DNA of 64,000 nt from Coenobita brevimanus (Eukaryota > Arthropoda > Malacostraca > Decapoda > Coenobitidae), in assembly GCA_032717465.1 (NCBI GenBank), contig CM064681.1:18286065-18350064 (forward strand). Direction: 5' to 3'. Below, in pieces: positions 26,205 through 36,948 of the stretch (positions are counted from its first letter, which is position 1; every line of letters starts with the position of its first letter). A program made the position numbers and the translations under genes. The notes beneath the pieces are model-generated. The model did not search any database. It was not told where the DNA came from and saw only the letters and a list, made by a program, of their open reading frames with translations.

Positions 26205-26785
26205 ATAGGCATATATAGGAATTATATAGGTATTGGTGTATATCTCATAAACACAATGAACCTGTACGGGATGTTGTGTCTGCTGGAAACGTACACAGGT
26301 TCTCACTAGGAATGACAAATCACATAATGTCTATCCACGATCTTGTCGCACCAGACCATCAAGGATCCTTAACCATATGATGTATTTCAAACATCCTCGT
26401 AGTCCAGACGACCAAGAATTTCCCGACGTATTAAAACACGTGGAGTAACCAGCCCTAGTCGGTTAGTCCACATGAATGGAAATACTAGACACATCACACA
26501 CACACATCCTCTCCAAGCTGTATATAATGTCAGAGAGATTCCCATCAGATGAGAAAGAGGAGAGAGGGGCTAGAGAGAAGGCCCAACACTACGGTCATTA
26601 GGCTGTCATGCTTTGTTACGCTGTAACTCACCATTGATATAACTGTGAAATAAAACTCCTTAACCCAAGAGTGCTGTAACTGACCACGTTGACACTACGT
26701 CTCACGACTTTATTCTGGCTGAGCTTAACGATCCATACTCGACTTCCCTATCTCCCTACAAGTACCTACGACCACGCTATCGAGA
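26205..26785. repeat. Left LTR of the non-autonomous element
   Basis: Colinear with 28728-29306 with scattered substitutions. It includes the block GTAGTCCAGACGACCAAG and a polyadenylation signal. Confidence 0.7.
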
Positions 26786-27299
26786 TTGGTGACAGCGGTA
26801 AACTACGACAAACTATGTCTTACAAGTTTATACAACACTCATCGAGATTATACGTTCATCGATATACGCAGCAGACTACTCTCCTGCGCCACTACAACGG
26901 TAAACTACGATAAACTACGCCCATCGAGCCCTCAAGTCTACAAGCCTATAAGCCTACAAATCAACAAGTCAACAAACCAAGTATGATACCTACCTCACTA
27001 CGTTCACTGAGAGCGTTGGAGAGCTGTAAATGAAGCCGATTAACGTCTCAGTCAAAGCAATCTACGACTCCTCTACAAGTAACAATCAGCAATCAAACAA
27101 ACAAACAAAACTTGCTTCTAACCACCTCAACCGCAACTCCACGATCTACGAGAAACAGCAGCAGTGATAAACTACGTCTATCAACAATTACAAGCCTGCA
27201 AGTTAATCTGAACAAGTAAGGAAAAGCAAGCACTACAAGTTAAGAAGAATAAAAGCGAACAAAGACGTGGGAAACGACAAACAATAACAAACAAAAGTG

Positions 27300-27620
27300 A
27301 GAAAGGAGGAAGTGCATCTGTACTGTGCTAACAGTGTTGACCCAGCAGGTGATGTATCAGCACATCTGACTCCATTCCTCCCTCCTCCAACCTCTACCAC
27401 GATCGATCTCCACCTTCTCCAACACTTCCACCACCAGCATCACCACCACAATAGGAGAACAGTGTTGACCCTGTGAGTGATGACACCGAGTGCTGACGCA
27501 GTCATACTAGGACCCTGACCTACCTCAACCAGATCTTACCAACACTCTCATCACTATCATCATCAGCAGCACCCTAGCCAGTATTCCCACCACAGTTATT
27601 ATCAGTGAGTTGAACATTTA
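27300..27620. other. CA/CCA-rich interior segment
   Basis: Degenerate CCA/CAC triplets (27380-27600) inside the LTR element interior; no coding assignment. Confidence 0.4.
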
Positions 27621-27806
27621 CTCTATTAGTTTAATAGTACTACTTCATTTACATACAACCTTACGTATATACACAGCGATAGACAATATATATATCCTTA
27701 CATGAACATATAATACATACATATGAAAATCTAGTAAGACCAGAAAAATAAAATATAAGTACACATATATCCTTCATATTGCAGTGACAAGGAAAATAAA
27801 GTGAAA

Positions 27807-27980
27807 ATGTCTAACACAAAGCGAGCTAGCTACAGTATGCTATACTCAATCATGCACTTAAAGACTTACAACCAGTACCTAAAGATGAATTTAAAAATGA
27901 GGAAACATATCACGTTGACTTCACAACCTTTGGAGGACTACAGTATCAAGTGATGTGTGGTATAAACAAAACTAAGTGAA
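27807..27980 (+). other. Short coding-like stretch, unassigned
   Basis: From ATG 27807 the translation starts MSNTKRASYSMLYS. After a one-base shift it continues as NHALKDLQPVPKDEF and YHVDFTTFGGLQYQVMCG before a stop near 27979. It looks less random than its surroundings and could be a gag relic of the enclosing LTR element, but there is no family match I can name. Confidence 0.2.
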
Positions 27981-28727
27981 TAATGTACATATTGTAAATA
28001 CTGTCTATCAAATTTTATATAAAATAACAAAATATGGGGTACATATGTCATCTTAATTCAAACTGTGCAACATAACTAAGTCAATACACCCATAATGTCT
28101 AATAATCTATACATCATAACTAAGACAATACACCTGTGGTGTCTCACATACCTAAGCTAATACACCTATGGTGTCTCACGTAACTCAGCCAGTACACCTG
28201 TGGTGTCTCAAATGAACAACCACATCAAATATGGATGATTCGTGATATGATTGCATTGCTGTTATTGTATTAGTTATATACATATGTATCAGTTATAGAG
28301 CTACGATGACCACACCTGTGATTCCTGCAATTATGTAACAGATGCATTTATAAGATGTAACTATAATTTTATGGCCAACACAATTATGTAACATTTGCAT
28401 TAACGAGATGTAAGTACAGTTTTATGTCTAACACAATTATGTAACACTTGCATTAACAAGATGTACCTACAATGCAAACACAGTCATGTAACAGGTACAG
28501 TTACACAATGTTATGTTACAGTCACACTTGCATATCAGTTGCATTAAAATTATGTAACTACAATAGCATTAACACGAAGTAACTGCAATTATACAGTATT
28601 CATACAATTATGTAACTTCTATAATATTATGTATTTCATATACAAATGGATTGTAATGTGTATATAGCATCCATTAATATGTTATGACTATTTACTGTCG
28701 TTGGTACGACAAGGACGTGACCGAGCG

Positions 28728-29306
28728 ATATATAGGCATTATATAGGTATTAGTGTATATCTCATAAACACAATATACAGGATGTAGAGTCTGCTGGAGA
28801 TGTACACAGCTTCTCACTAGGAATGTCAATTTACATAATGTCCATCCACAATCTTGGTGTCCCAGACCATCAAGAATCCTTAACCATATGATGTATTTCA
28901 AACATCCTCGTAGTCCAGACGACCAAGAATTTCACGACGTATTCAAACACGTGGAGTAACCAGCCCTGGTCGGTTAGTCCACGCGAGTGGAAATACTAGA
29001 CACTACATCAAACATACACACATCCTCTTCACGCTGTATATAATGTCAGAGAGATTCCCTTCAGATGAGAAAGGGGAGAGAGGGGCTAGAGAGAAGGCCC
29101 GACACTAGGGTCATTAGGCTGTCATGCTTCATTATGCTGTAACTCACTTTTGATATAACTGTGAAATAAAACTCCGTAACCCAAGAGTGCTGTAACTCAC
29201 CTCGTTGACACTACATCTCACGACTTTATTCTGGTTGAGCTTAACGATCCATAATCGACTTCCCTATCTCCCTACAAGTACAGTACCTACGACCACGCTT
29301 TCGAGA
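28728..29306. repeat. Right LTR of the non-autonomous element
   Basis: Direct repeat of 26205-26785, ending CGAGA. It differs from the left copy by substitutions and a small CAGTAC insertion near 29280. Confidence 0.7.
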
Positions 29307-29309
29307 GAG

Positions 29310-30660
29310 GTAGATGAATAAGTGAAGAGGAACGATGGATGTGTAGTTTGATGTGGGCAAGGATGGTGGGTGGGCTGAGTGATGCGGATGAGGTGTGTTC
29401 CGTGAATGGGCAGGAAGTATGGGTGAGAGTAATGGGAAGTGTGTTGTGGGTTGGGTACATGTGATATGCAGGAAGGTAGGTGAATATGTGGGGTGAACAT
29501 CGTGGATGTTTGGGTGTGTGGGTTCGTGGAGGTTTTTGAGTGGATATTTGGGGTTGGGTGGGTCAGTTGGGTGTGATGGTCGAGTGAATGTACAGAGTTG
29601 GTGAGGTGGCAGGTCAGGTGAGGAGGCTGGAGAGACTTGGGTAGCTTTGTAGGTTTGGTGTGTTGCGGGGGCAGGGTTGGAGGGTGGGTTGCGTTGGTTT
29701 GGGATGGGTAGGTTTGTAGAGTATGTGCGTGGGTGCCCAGAGTAGGTGGGCGGGTGTGCAAGGAGAGATGAGCTGGGTTGGTAGGGCAGTTGGAGTCATT
29801 TGGTTTGATGGGTGGGGTGGGTGGTTTTGGATTAGTGATTGGGGTGGTTTGGTGCATCGCTGGGGTGGGTGGACAGGTTGGGTGGCTGGGATGGGGTGTA
29901 TTGGTTGGGTAGGGTGTGTGGAGTGGTTGGCCATGGTGTGTGGAGCAGTTTGGGGTGGGTTGTAGGGGTAGATGAGTTGGTGAGTGGATGCCTGGGGTGG
30001 GTTGGGTGGGTAAATGGCAGGATCGGCAGGTGGGTCGGAGAGAGGTCGGCAAGTTAGGTTTGTATTGGGTGGACTTGGATACGATGGATGGTTCAGTATG
30101 TGGATGGACAGAGTTGGCAGGTGGGGAAGTGGGAAATGTGGGTGGATAGAATGGGTGGATTCCCAGGGTGGGGCTGGGCAGTGTGGGTAGATAATTCAGA
30201 GAGTATTGGGTGGGTAGGGTTGGAGGAATTTGTGAGAGGATGTGTTGCTTGGCACTGCTGGGTGTGAGCACGGTGTGTGGTATTAGTGGATGGGGAGGGT
30301 GGGTGGTTAGGGTGTGTAGGCAAGATGGGTCGCTGGAACGGGTGGACAAAGGGGGTTGCCAGGGTTGCTGAGAAAACTTCGTGACCAGGTTGCTGGGGAT
30401 GGGTGGTTACATTACTGGTATGAGTGTCTGGATGTTTTCATGGTGTGCTAGGTGGGTAGGTGAGTGAGTGGAGTGATGGGAGGCACTGCTGGGTGAGCTG
30501 GGTTCGAGGCTTTTGTGGGTGAGCTGTGCGGGTGGCATTCGTGGGAGGGCAGGGTGGATGGCCAGGATCAGTGATTAGGGTATATCCCGACCAGGAGGCT
30601 GGGCAGACTTTGTGGCAGGGGTGGGGTCAGTGTGGTGTGTTGGGTCAAATGAGTTGGTTG
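29310..30660. repeat. G/T-rich degenerate array 3 (1.3 kb)
   Basis: The longest of the three G/T-rich arrays, built from GGTGGG, GGGTTGG and GTGTGG words. Its complementary strand is so C/A-rich that stops are rare, giving a 361-codon Pro/Thr/His frame that is not considered a gene. Confidence 0.65.
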
Positions 30661-30731
30661 GTGGATGAGTGCGGGAGGGAGAGTTTGTAATTTTACAACT
30701 TGTTGTTGTTACTAGGATTTCAGTATATCGT

Positions 30732-31425
30732 TTAACCTGCCCCGTACCCACAACGTACGATGCACATCGCAACTTTTTTTTCACACTCAGTCCCAGAATG
30801 TACGATGAACGTTTTGCTATTGCAAGGTCTGTCGTTTGCACACTTTTCAAATTTCGTGAGTGACTTTTGGTACATATACATGGGACACCATCCTCTACTC
30901 AATGCCAGGCGGGGAAATGCCTTACTCTGCATGACCTCCCCCCCCCCCCGCACGCCATTGTCTCGGTAACTCACCTATTACCAGTGACCTGGCCAGTAAA
31001 GACATGTCGCGCCACGGTATGAAATTCAAGGCCAGAGTGATTCCCCAATCGATGACAATGTGGAGGACAATGTTTACGTGGAGGTAAAGGAAAAAACATT
31101 CAGAAATGATGATCAGGTAATGTCGCAAAAAAAGGTGTGGTATATTGTGTTTGGTTAGTGAAACAATGGTTATATTGCCTACATTACTGTGTGAAAACCA
31201 ACAGACTCTTGTACTACATATAAATTCATACCAAATAAAAAAATAAATACGATTTATGAGTGGTTTGAAATAGTTATCCCTCCCATGGAATACGTTTTCT
31301 CTGGAACCAGACCTGATAGAAAACATAGCCAAGTGAGGGTACCCTTACCTGTAGCTGAATTTTAAACCTCAGGTGAGTGATTTCTCTATGAATTATCGAT
31401 GTTTCTCATAAAAAGCGGAGGTTTG

Positions 31426-31465
<40 letters not shown>

Positions 31466-31527
31466 GAAACTTTGTCAGGATTTGGGGGTGGGTTTTGTAA
31501 TAAATTAGTCGGTACAGGGAGGGTTAA
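30732..31527. mobile_element. piggyBac-like MITE 2, well preserved copy
   Basis: TTAA at 30732-30735 is followed by CCTGCCCCGTACC. At the other end GGTACAGGGAGGG is followed by TTAA at 31524-31527. The termini are inverted repeats (CCTGCCCCGTACC against CCCTCCCTGTACC) inside a TTAA duplication, as in piggyBac elements. The 788 bp interior carries no transposase, only short open frames and a long poly-A run at 31429-31463. A decayed copy in the opposite orientation lies at 12456-13195. Confidence 0.75.
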
Positions 31528-31730
31528 AAAGCATTAGACAAACATGTGGTTAGCAAACTCAACACAATGGGCTCATATCCAATTTGGATCATAATCCCAT
31601 TCACATATATGCAGATGACTCAACACTACACAGTTGTTTTACACTTAAAGACCCATTCACAAAGTTTTATATCTCTAACTCGCAACTCAGTACAGCAGTC
31701 TAAATAAATCAAGACTTATAATGCTAGTAA

Positions 31731-31734
<4 letters not shown>
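31528..31734. other. Right flank of the MITE
   Basis: The first 40 bp resemble the second half of the 60-bp unit at 20698-20757; the remainder is unassigned. Confidence 0.4.

Positions 31735-31795
<61 letters not shown>
31735..31795. repeat. (TA)n microsatellite at the 5' junction of a LINE
   Basis: About 60 bp of TA dinucleotides end directly at the 5' truncation point of the family D LINE copy. Confidence 0.95.
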
Positions 31796-31798
<3 letters not shown>

Positions 31799-33475
31799 TT
31801 TTATAATAGACAGCTATTGCGTGATTCTTATACTACCTTCAGTGCTACTAATATTCCTACCTCTAAAAGAATTGAAGTTCACAGTGTTTCACTTAACAAT
31901 GTCCTTAGCTGGACTTATGTTAGATCACATGCTAAAAGTGCAGCAAAGAGACTTGAACTGTTCTACAGAATCCGTATCTTCCTCACTCACGAGCAGTTAG
32001 CTATAATTTACAGGAGTCATGTGCACTGTCATCTGGAATACTGCTCACCTTCGTGGAGTGAATATGGAGAGGTTGCGCTAAAACAACTGGACAAAATTCA
32101 GAACAAAGGTCTAAGAATTATGAAGAACCTTGCAATTACAAATGAACTTCCTCCCCTACAAATATGAAGAAATAATGCCTCCCTTACATTGCAGATACTT
32201 TTATGGCAAATGCTCAGATGAAGATGCATCCACGGTGCCACCTCTCTACGCCTTCCCTGGTGCTACACGGGAATCTGGTTGCGCTCATGACTGGACTGTC
32301 AATCAATCAATCAATCATTTCCTGTAGCACCCCACGGGTTGCATAGGGCCTCGATGAACTCTCTCCACCAATATTTGTCTCTTGCCATCTCCTTCAGGTC
32401 CCACCAAAACTCCTCTCCCGCTTCTCTTTTCATTGTCCTCAACCAGGTTTCCCTCGGCCTACCTCTTCCTCTTCTTTCTCTAGCAGTCCACTCTGGCACA
32501 TCCTGTATTAAACTACCTTCTTTTCTATGTATGTGCCCCAGCCATTTCCAGCAAGACAGTCTCACATATTCAACAACTGGTTCCACTCTCGTAATATCCC
32601 TTACTCTTTCATTTGTAACTCTGTCTTGCCACTTTACCCCAAGAATCCTTCTCAGTATTATATTCTCAAATCCTAATACTTTCTGATCTGTTGCAACTGT
32701 ACTGTACCATGACTTATGCCCATAAATTAAAACTGGTTTAACCATGGACTTGTAAAGTTTTACTTTAATATGCACCGCAAGCATATTATTATTCCAAACA
32801 GATTTCAACATTCCAACAGCTCACCAAGCCTGTCTAATCCTCTCCTCAATTTCATTGTTAAATGATCCATTAGATGATACAATCGATCCCAGATATTTAA
32901 AATTTTCTACATTCTTCACCACATTATTTCCAATTACACAATCGATTTGGTTCTCCACGTTCATATTAATAATTTCAGTCTTTCCACAATTTATTACCAA
33001 TCCAACTTTTTTTCCTGCCTCCACCATACAATCAAGCACCCTCTGCATCTCGTAAATACTTCCGCTAATCAATACAATATCATCAGCACAGTCCAAATCC
33101 ATCAGCCTCTTATTTTCTTTCCAGGTAATTCGTGCATCTGTTCACCTTACAATCTTTCTCATAACATAATCCATAATCAAAACAAACAGCAAAGGCGAAA
33201 GAACTCCTCCCTGAATCACTCCTGACCTAATTTCAAATGGATCACTCAAAGAACCACCCACCATTACCTTACAAAAAGTACCTTCATGCAGGCTTCTAAT
33301 AATACTGTATTTACAAACTTTTCTGGTATAACATAGAATCTCATAATTTTCAACATAGCTCCACGTGCAACACTATCAAACGCCTTTTCAAAATCCATGA
33401 AATACATACTAAGTGGCATTGTCATCGCATTAGCTTCGTGCATTAGATCTATCTATCTATCTATTGCCAGACGCC

Positions 33476-35710
33476 TCAATCCCGTTTGGGGTGGCCACAA
33501 ACAAATCGCCTCCAAGTCGCCCTGTCCCCCACCATTTCACTGCCCTGCTCCCAACTCACACCCCCCTCTCTCATATACCTCTCCACCCCATCCCTCCATC
33601 TCATCCTCGGCCTCCCCCTCCCTCTTCCCCTCTCTACCTCACTCACATACACTCTCTTCGTCAGTCTTTCACCCTCCATCCTCTCCACATGGCCAAACCA
33701 CCTCAGTGTGTTCCTCATAACGCTTCCTATCACATCCACATCCACACCACAACGCTCCTTTATATCCTCATTCGTCAGCCTGTCTCTCCATGTGACTCCA
33801 CAGGCTCCTCTTAAATAACTCATTTCCACTGCTCTTACTCTTGACTTGTGTCCTTCCAACAACGTCCAAGCTTCACTTCCATACGTTAGAGTTGGTATCA
33901 CAATACTGTCATGTAACTTTTTCATATCCATGCTCACTTCCCAGTTTCTTATTGCTGCTTTCAAAGAACCAGCAACCTTTCTTCCCTGCTGTACTCTTTC
34001 AAGCATTTCACCCTCCAAACCTCCATCCTTACTCATCACACTACCCAAGTACTTAAACGTACTCACATTTTCCAATTCCTCACCATCCAACCTCGCTGTC
34101 CATTCACTGACTTCACCTCTCTCAAAGACCATCACTTTACTCTTCCCTACATTCACCTTTAGATTCCGTTTCTTACACAATCTCCCAAACTCATCCACCA
34201 AGCCTTGCAGCTCCCCTTCGTCTTCACTCAACAACACAGTATCATCTGCAAACAACAGTACAGGGAGTTTCCAAACACTATCCTCTCTCACCAGGGCCAC
34301 TCCAACATCCACTACCCTACCTTGTACCTCTTTTATTACCCCATCCATGTACAGATTAAACAACCATGGAGACATGACACACCCCTGTTTCAACCCAACC
34401 TTCAAAGAGAAAAATTCACTTAGTTCACCATCCACACGCACTGCAGCCTTCGCACCATCGTACATACTATTCACAGCATTCAACAACTTCCCATCTACTC
34501 CATATATTCTTAACACTTCCCACAATCCTTGTCTATCCACCCCGTCATATGCTTTCTCCAAATCCATGAAAGCCACATACAACTTCTTTCCCTTCTCTAG
34601 AAACTTTTCCACTAAAGATCTAAGAATGAATATCTGATCTACACAACCTCTTCCCTTCCTAAAGCCTCCCTGTTCTTCTCCAACTAATTTCTCTGTTCTT
34701 TCTCTAACTCTGTCAATAAGTATCCTACCATACATTTTTCCTATTATACTAATAAGACAAATGCCCCTATGATTACCACACACTTCTTTTTTCCCCTTTC
34801 CTTTGTACAAGGGAATAATTATACCTGACTTCCAATCCTTTGGGACTCTACCTTCCTCCCAGGCCAATCTGCACATCTTCCACATCCATTCTACTACTAT
34901 CTCTCCTCCATGTTTCAGCATTTCACCACACACTCCATCAATTCCTGGGGCTTTCCCCGGTTTAACTTTCTTCATTGCTTCCACAACTTCTATCCTACTG
35001 ATTTCTTCCTGTCTTCTCACCTCCCTCCTTCTCCCAGCCATTCCCCAGCCACTTATACTCGCATTACTTCCATCCTCTATGTTCAACAATTCCTTAAAGT
35101 GTTCTCTCCATCTGCTCACTTTTTCTCCCTTCTCCACTAGTAATCTACCATTTTTATCTTTCACTACCCTGCTAACTTCACTTCCACCCTGTCTTACTCT
35201 TTTCTCCTGTTTCCAGAACATTTTCTTACAGTCCCTCCACTTTACACTCAAATTCCTTCCAAATTCCTCATCCACTCTCTTCTTACTCTCTCTTACTAAT
35301 CTTTTCACCTCTCTCTTTCTTTCTACATATAACTCTCTCTTCCGCCTCTCAACTTCTTCCACGGCCCTATTTTTCATCCATTCATTGTATGCTTTCTTCT
35401 TTTGTGCCACAGCCTGTCTCACCTCTTTAGTCCACCACGCTGTTCCTTGCAATTCCCTCCGTCTTCTCTTCCTTCCACACACCACATCACATGCTGCACA
35501 TATTTCTTCTGTAAATATCCTACAGACACCTTCCACGTCTCCCATCTGCTCCAATTCATATTTGCCCAATCGTTCCTCCACTTCTCTCTTATACTCTGCC
35601 TTTTTCTTATCCTCTTCTAACCTTTCCACTCTCCTTGCAACTACTCCTTCCTCTCGTCTTTCCCTTCTTCTATTCCTCCATCTTACTTGAATTTTAATTC
35701 TGGCCACCAC
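33476..35710 (-). CDS. Reverse transcriptase domain of the RTE-like LINE
   Basis: The 744-codon frame has no internal stop. A long basic, helical N-terminal region precedes RT motifs: VKPGKAPGIDGVCGEMLKHG, KDWKSGIIIPLYKGKG, NHRGICLISIIGKMYGRILI, EQGGFRKGRGCVDQ, VAFMDLEKAYDGVDRQ, KVGLKQGCVMSPWLFNLYMD and the catalytic VLLFADDTVLLSE (FADD intact). The C-terminal domain carries FKYLGSVMSKDGG, LTYGSEAWTLLEG, RWFGHVERMEGERL and the basic GRGRGRPRMRWRDG. It would copy the element RNA at a nicked target. Apart from the one-base deletion separating it from the endonuclease, it looks competent, so the element is probably young. Large antisense open frames (for example 34803-35690 on the plus strand) are shadows. 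Confidence 0.88.
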   Translation of the reverse strand: MVARIKIQVRWRNRRRERREEGVVARRVERLEEDKKKAEYKREVEERLGKYELEQMGDVEGVCRIFTEEICAACDVVCGRKRRRRELQGTAWWTKEVRQAVAQKKKAYNEWMKNRAVEEVERRKRELYVERKREVKRLVRESKKRVDEEFGRNLSVKWRDCKKMFWKQEKRVRQGGSEVSRVVKDKNGRLLVEKGEKVSRWREHFKELLNIEDGSNASISGWGMAGRRREVRRQEEISRIEVVEAMKKVKPGKAPGIDGVCGEMLKHGGEIVVEWMWKMCRLAWEEGRVPKDWKSGIIIPLYKGKGKKEVCGNHRGICLISIIGKMYGRILIDRVRERTEKLVGEEQGGFRKGRGCVDQIFILRSLVEKFLEKGKKLYVAFMDLEKAYDGVDRQGLWEVLRIYGVDGKLLNAVNSMYDGAKAAVRVDGELSEFFSLKVGLKQGCVMSPWLFNLYMDGVIKEVQGRVVDVGVALVREDSVWKLPVLLFADDTVLLSEDEGELQGLVDEFGRLCKKRNLKVNVGKSKVMVFERGEVSEWTARLDGEELENVSTFKYLGSVMSKDGGLEGEMLERVQQGRKVAGSLKAAIRNWEVSMDMKKLHDSIVIPTLTYGSEAWTLLEGHKSRVRAVEMSYLRGACGVTWRDRLTNEDIKERCGVDVDVIGSVMRNTLRWFGHVERMEGERLTKRVYVSEVERGRGRGRPRMRWRDGVERYMREGGVSWEQGSEMVGDRATWRRFVCGHPKRD

Positions 35711-36546
35711 AAGTAGTGGTCAGAAAGTCCACTCCTCCAACCTCTATAAACTCTTGCATCCATTACACATCTTCGCATCCTTTCATCCACACACACATAA
35801 TCAATCATTGCCTTCCTTTCATTCAGTTCACCACCCACCCTTCTCATCACTCGCCATGTATACCTGTGGATCATTTTATGCCTGAAGAGGGTATTGGCTA
35901 TCACCAACCCCCTCCCAGCACAAATGTCCACTAACGCACTCCCATTCTCATCTTTCTCAGCAGGCACACCCCACTCACCAACTATTCCATCCACCTTCAC
36001 ATTCCCAACTTTACCATTCATATCACCGATCAAAAACACTCTCTCATTTCTTCCAAACTTTTCCATGCACACTTCTACATTTGTCCAGAACTCTTCTCTC
36101 ACTCTTCTAGCACGATCTTGCGTTGGCGCATACACACACACAATTGCCCACATTTGTATTCCAACTTTCAACTTTACCCACACAATCCTTGACCCAACTG
36201 ATCCATACTGTCTTATGCTCTTCTTCCATCTTTTACTCACAACTATACATACTCCTTCCTTTGCCCTCTCATTCTCACCTACTCCTGCACATATACCCCA
36301 TCCATACTCCCATTCTCTCACACTTTTTCCTCTCCATTTTGTTTCAGTTATTCCACATACATCCACTTTCACACCCTCAAGCACCTGGACAATCTCTCTC
36401 TCTTTCACCTCATCATTCGCTCCCCTTACATTCCACGTAGCCATTTTCAAGTCCTTTGTCCGGTCCTGGGTCGTCATCGTTTGGTCAGTCCTTGTCCGAG
36501 GCTTCTTGTTTGTTTTTTTAGTTAGTTGTTTTCTGGGGAGGGGCAC
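35683..36546 (-). CDS. Endonuclease domain of the RTE-like LINE
   Basis: This 287-codon frame begins MPLPRKQLTKKTNKK; its basic leader is followed by the APE-type endonuclease fold. Motifs in order are MATWNVRGAND (start of fold), GITETKWRGKS (catalytic Glu), VCVYAPTQD, FLIGDMNGKVGN (Asp/Asn pair), RKAMIDYVCVDERM and GLSDHYL (terminal Asp-His pair). All expected catalytic residues are visible. It would nick target DNA to prime reverse transcription. The frame then runs out of register (LWWPELKFK, stop) because one G appears to be missing near 35709. The downstream RT frame overlaps by 28 bp in another register. With that base the two parts would form a polypeptide of about 1,020 residues, the usual RTE layout. 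Confidence 0.85.
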   Translation of the reverse strand: MPLPRKQLTKKTNKKPRTRTDQTMTTQDRTKDLKMATWNVRGANDEVKEREIVQVLEGVKVDVCGITETKWRGKSVREWEYGWGICAGVGENERAKEGVCIVVSKRWKKSIRQYGSVGSRIVWVKLKVGIQMWAIVCVYAPTQDRARRVREEFWTNVEVCMEKFGRNERVFLIGDMNGKVGNVKVDGIVGEWGVPAEKDENGSALVDICAGRGLVIANTLFRHKMIHRYTWRVMRRVGGELNERKAMIDYVCVDERMRRCVMDARVYRGWRSGLSDHYLWWPELKFK

Positions 36547-36945
36547 TAACCCTCCGCCAACCCTTTTAGTCGCCTTTTACGACAAGCAGGGATACTGGGG
36601 GAGTATTCTTGAAAAATCCCCCTACCCCCAGGGGGTTACAACCTCGACCCTTTCTAAATCCCATTTGTTATTCTCTTAAAATTTTATCAGTTACTGGCTC
36701 TATTCTGTTCAACAAGATTTTGGAAAAGGGCTGGACTGTCACACTGTCATACTGCAGACCTTCTGCCTATCAGAATTCTTTTATTCTCCGGACTTCATTT
36801 TTTTGTAACTCGCTCCCAAGAATAGTCTCCCCCCCCCCCCGCAGCCTTAACCTACAGCAGTTCAACTCCAACTATTACAGATTTATAATGAGAGGAGGAC
36901 ACCTGAACTCTGGTTTATAGATTTTATTTTGTCCTTCCCATGTTC

Positions 36946-36948
<3 letters not shown>

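Larger units (their letters stand above)
26200..29311. mobile_element. Non-autonomous LTR element lacking coding capacity
   Basis: Two direct repeats of about 575-580 bp (26205-26785 and 28728-29306) flank 1.94 kb of interior. Both begin around ATATATAGGNATTATATAGG and end CGACCACGCTWTCGAGA. A possible 5-bp duplication GAGGT lies at 26200-26204 and 29307-29311. The sequence right after the left repeat reads TTGGTGACAGCGGTAAAC, a plausible primer binding site. AATAAA at about 26648 lies inside the repeat. No gag or pol motif was found, so this resembles a LARD/TRIM-type derivative mobilised by another element. The repeats do not start with canonical TG, so the boundaries are uncertain. Confidence 0.6.
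33447..36641 (-). mobile_element. RTE-like LINE, full length (3.2 kb), GATA-repeat tail, one frameshift
   Basis: The 5' leader (36641-36547) includes CTTGTCGTAAAAGGCGACTA, a motif I associate with arthropod RTE-type elements. It is followed by an apurinic-type endonuclease frame and a reverse transcriptase frame. The 3' end is a short (GATA)n array, seen on this strand as (ATCT)n at 33447-33464, instead of poly-A, as in RTE-clade elements. The length of about 3.2 kb fits that clade. The same 3' end recurs at 50976 and 53940. It is inserted inside the family C LINE between its GFRKGRG motif and its FMDFEKAFD motif. Confidence 0.85.
32302..36730 (-). mobile_element. Family C LINE (RTE-like), inserted in family D and itself interrupted
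   Basis: Reading on the minus strand from 36730, the first 89 bp encode KILLNRIEPVTDKILRE and, after a stop, QMGFRKGRG, the RT motif with GFR. The frame is interrupted by the RTE-like element (33447-36641). It resumes at 33446 with MYFMDFEKAFDSVARG and a degenerate catalytic region reading DLDCADDIVLISGS (ADD box) near 33100. The C-terminus at 32811-32311 has VKLYKSMVKPVLIYGHKSWY, WKWLGHIHRKEG and RRGRGRPRETWLR. The 3' tail is (TGAT)n at about 32302-32320. The element is 5'-truncated and has an 11-bp target duplication. Confidence 0.8.

Noticed and set aside
29264..30349. 361-codon minus-strand frame rich in Pro, Thr, His
   Set aside because: It lies entirely in a G/T-rich degenerate array. 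The complementary strand is poor in T and so rarely makes stops. It has no domain, and the sequence is low complexity throughout.
34803..35690. 295-codon plus-strand frame (and neighbours at 33846-34637 and 35894-36679)
   Set aside because: These are antisense shadows of the RTE-like endonuclease/RT frames, which have full motif support on the minus strand.
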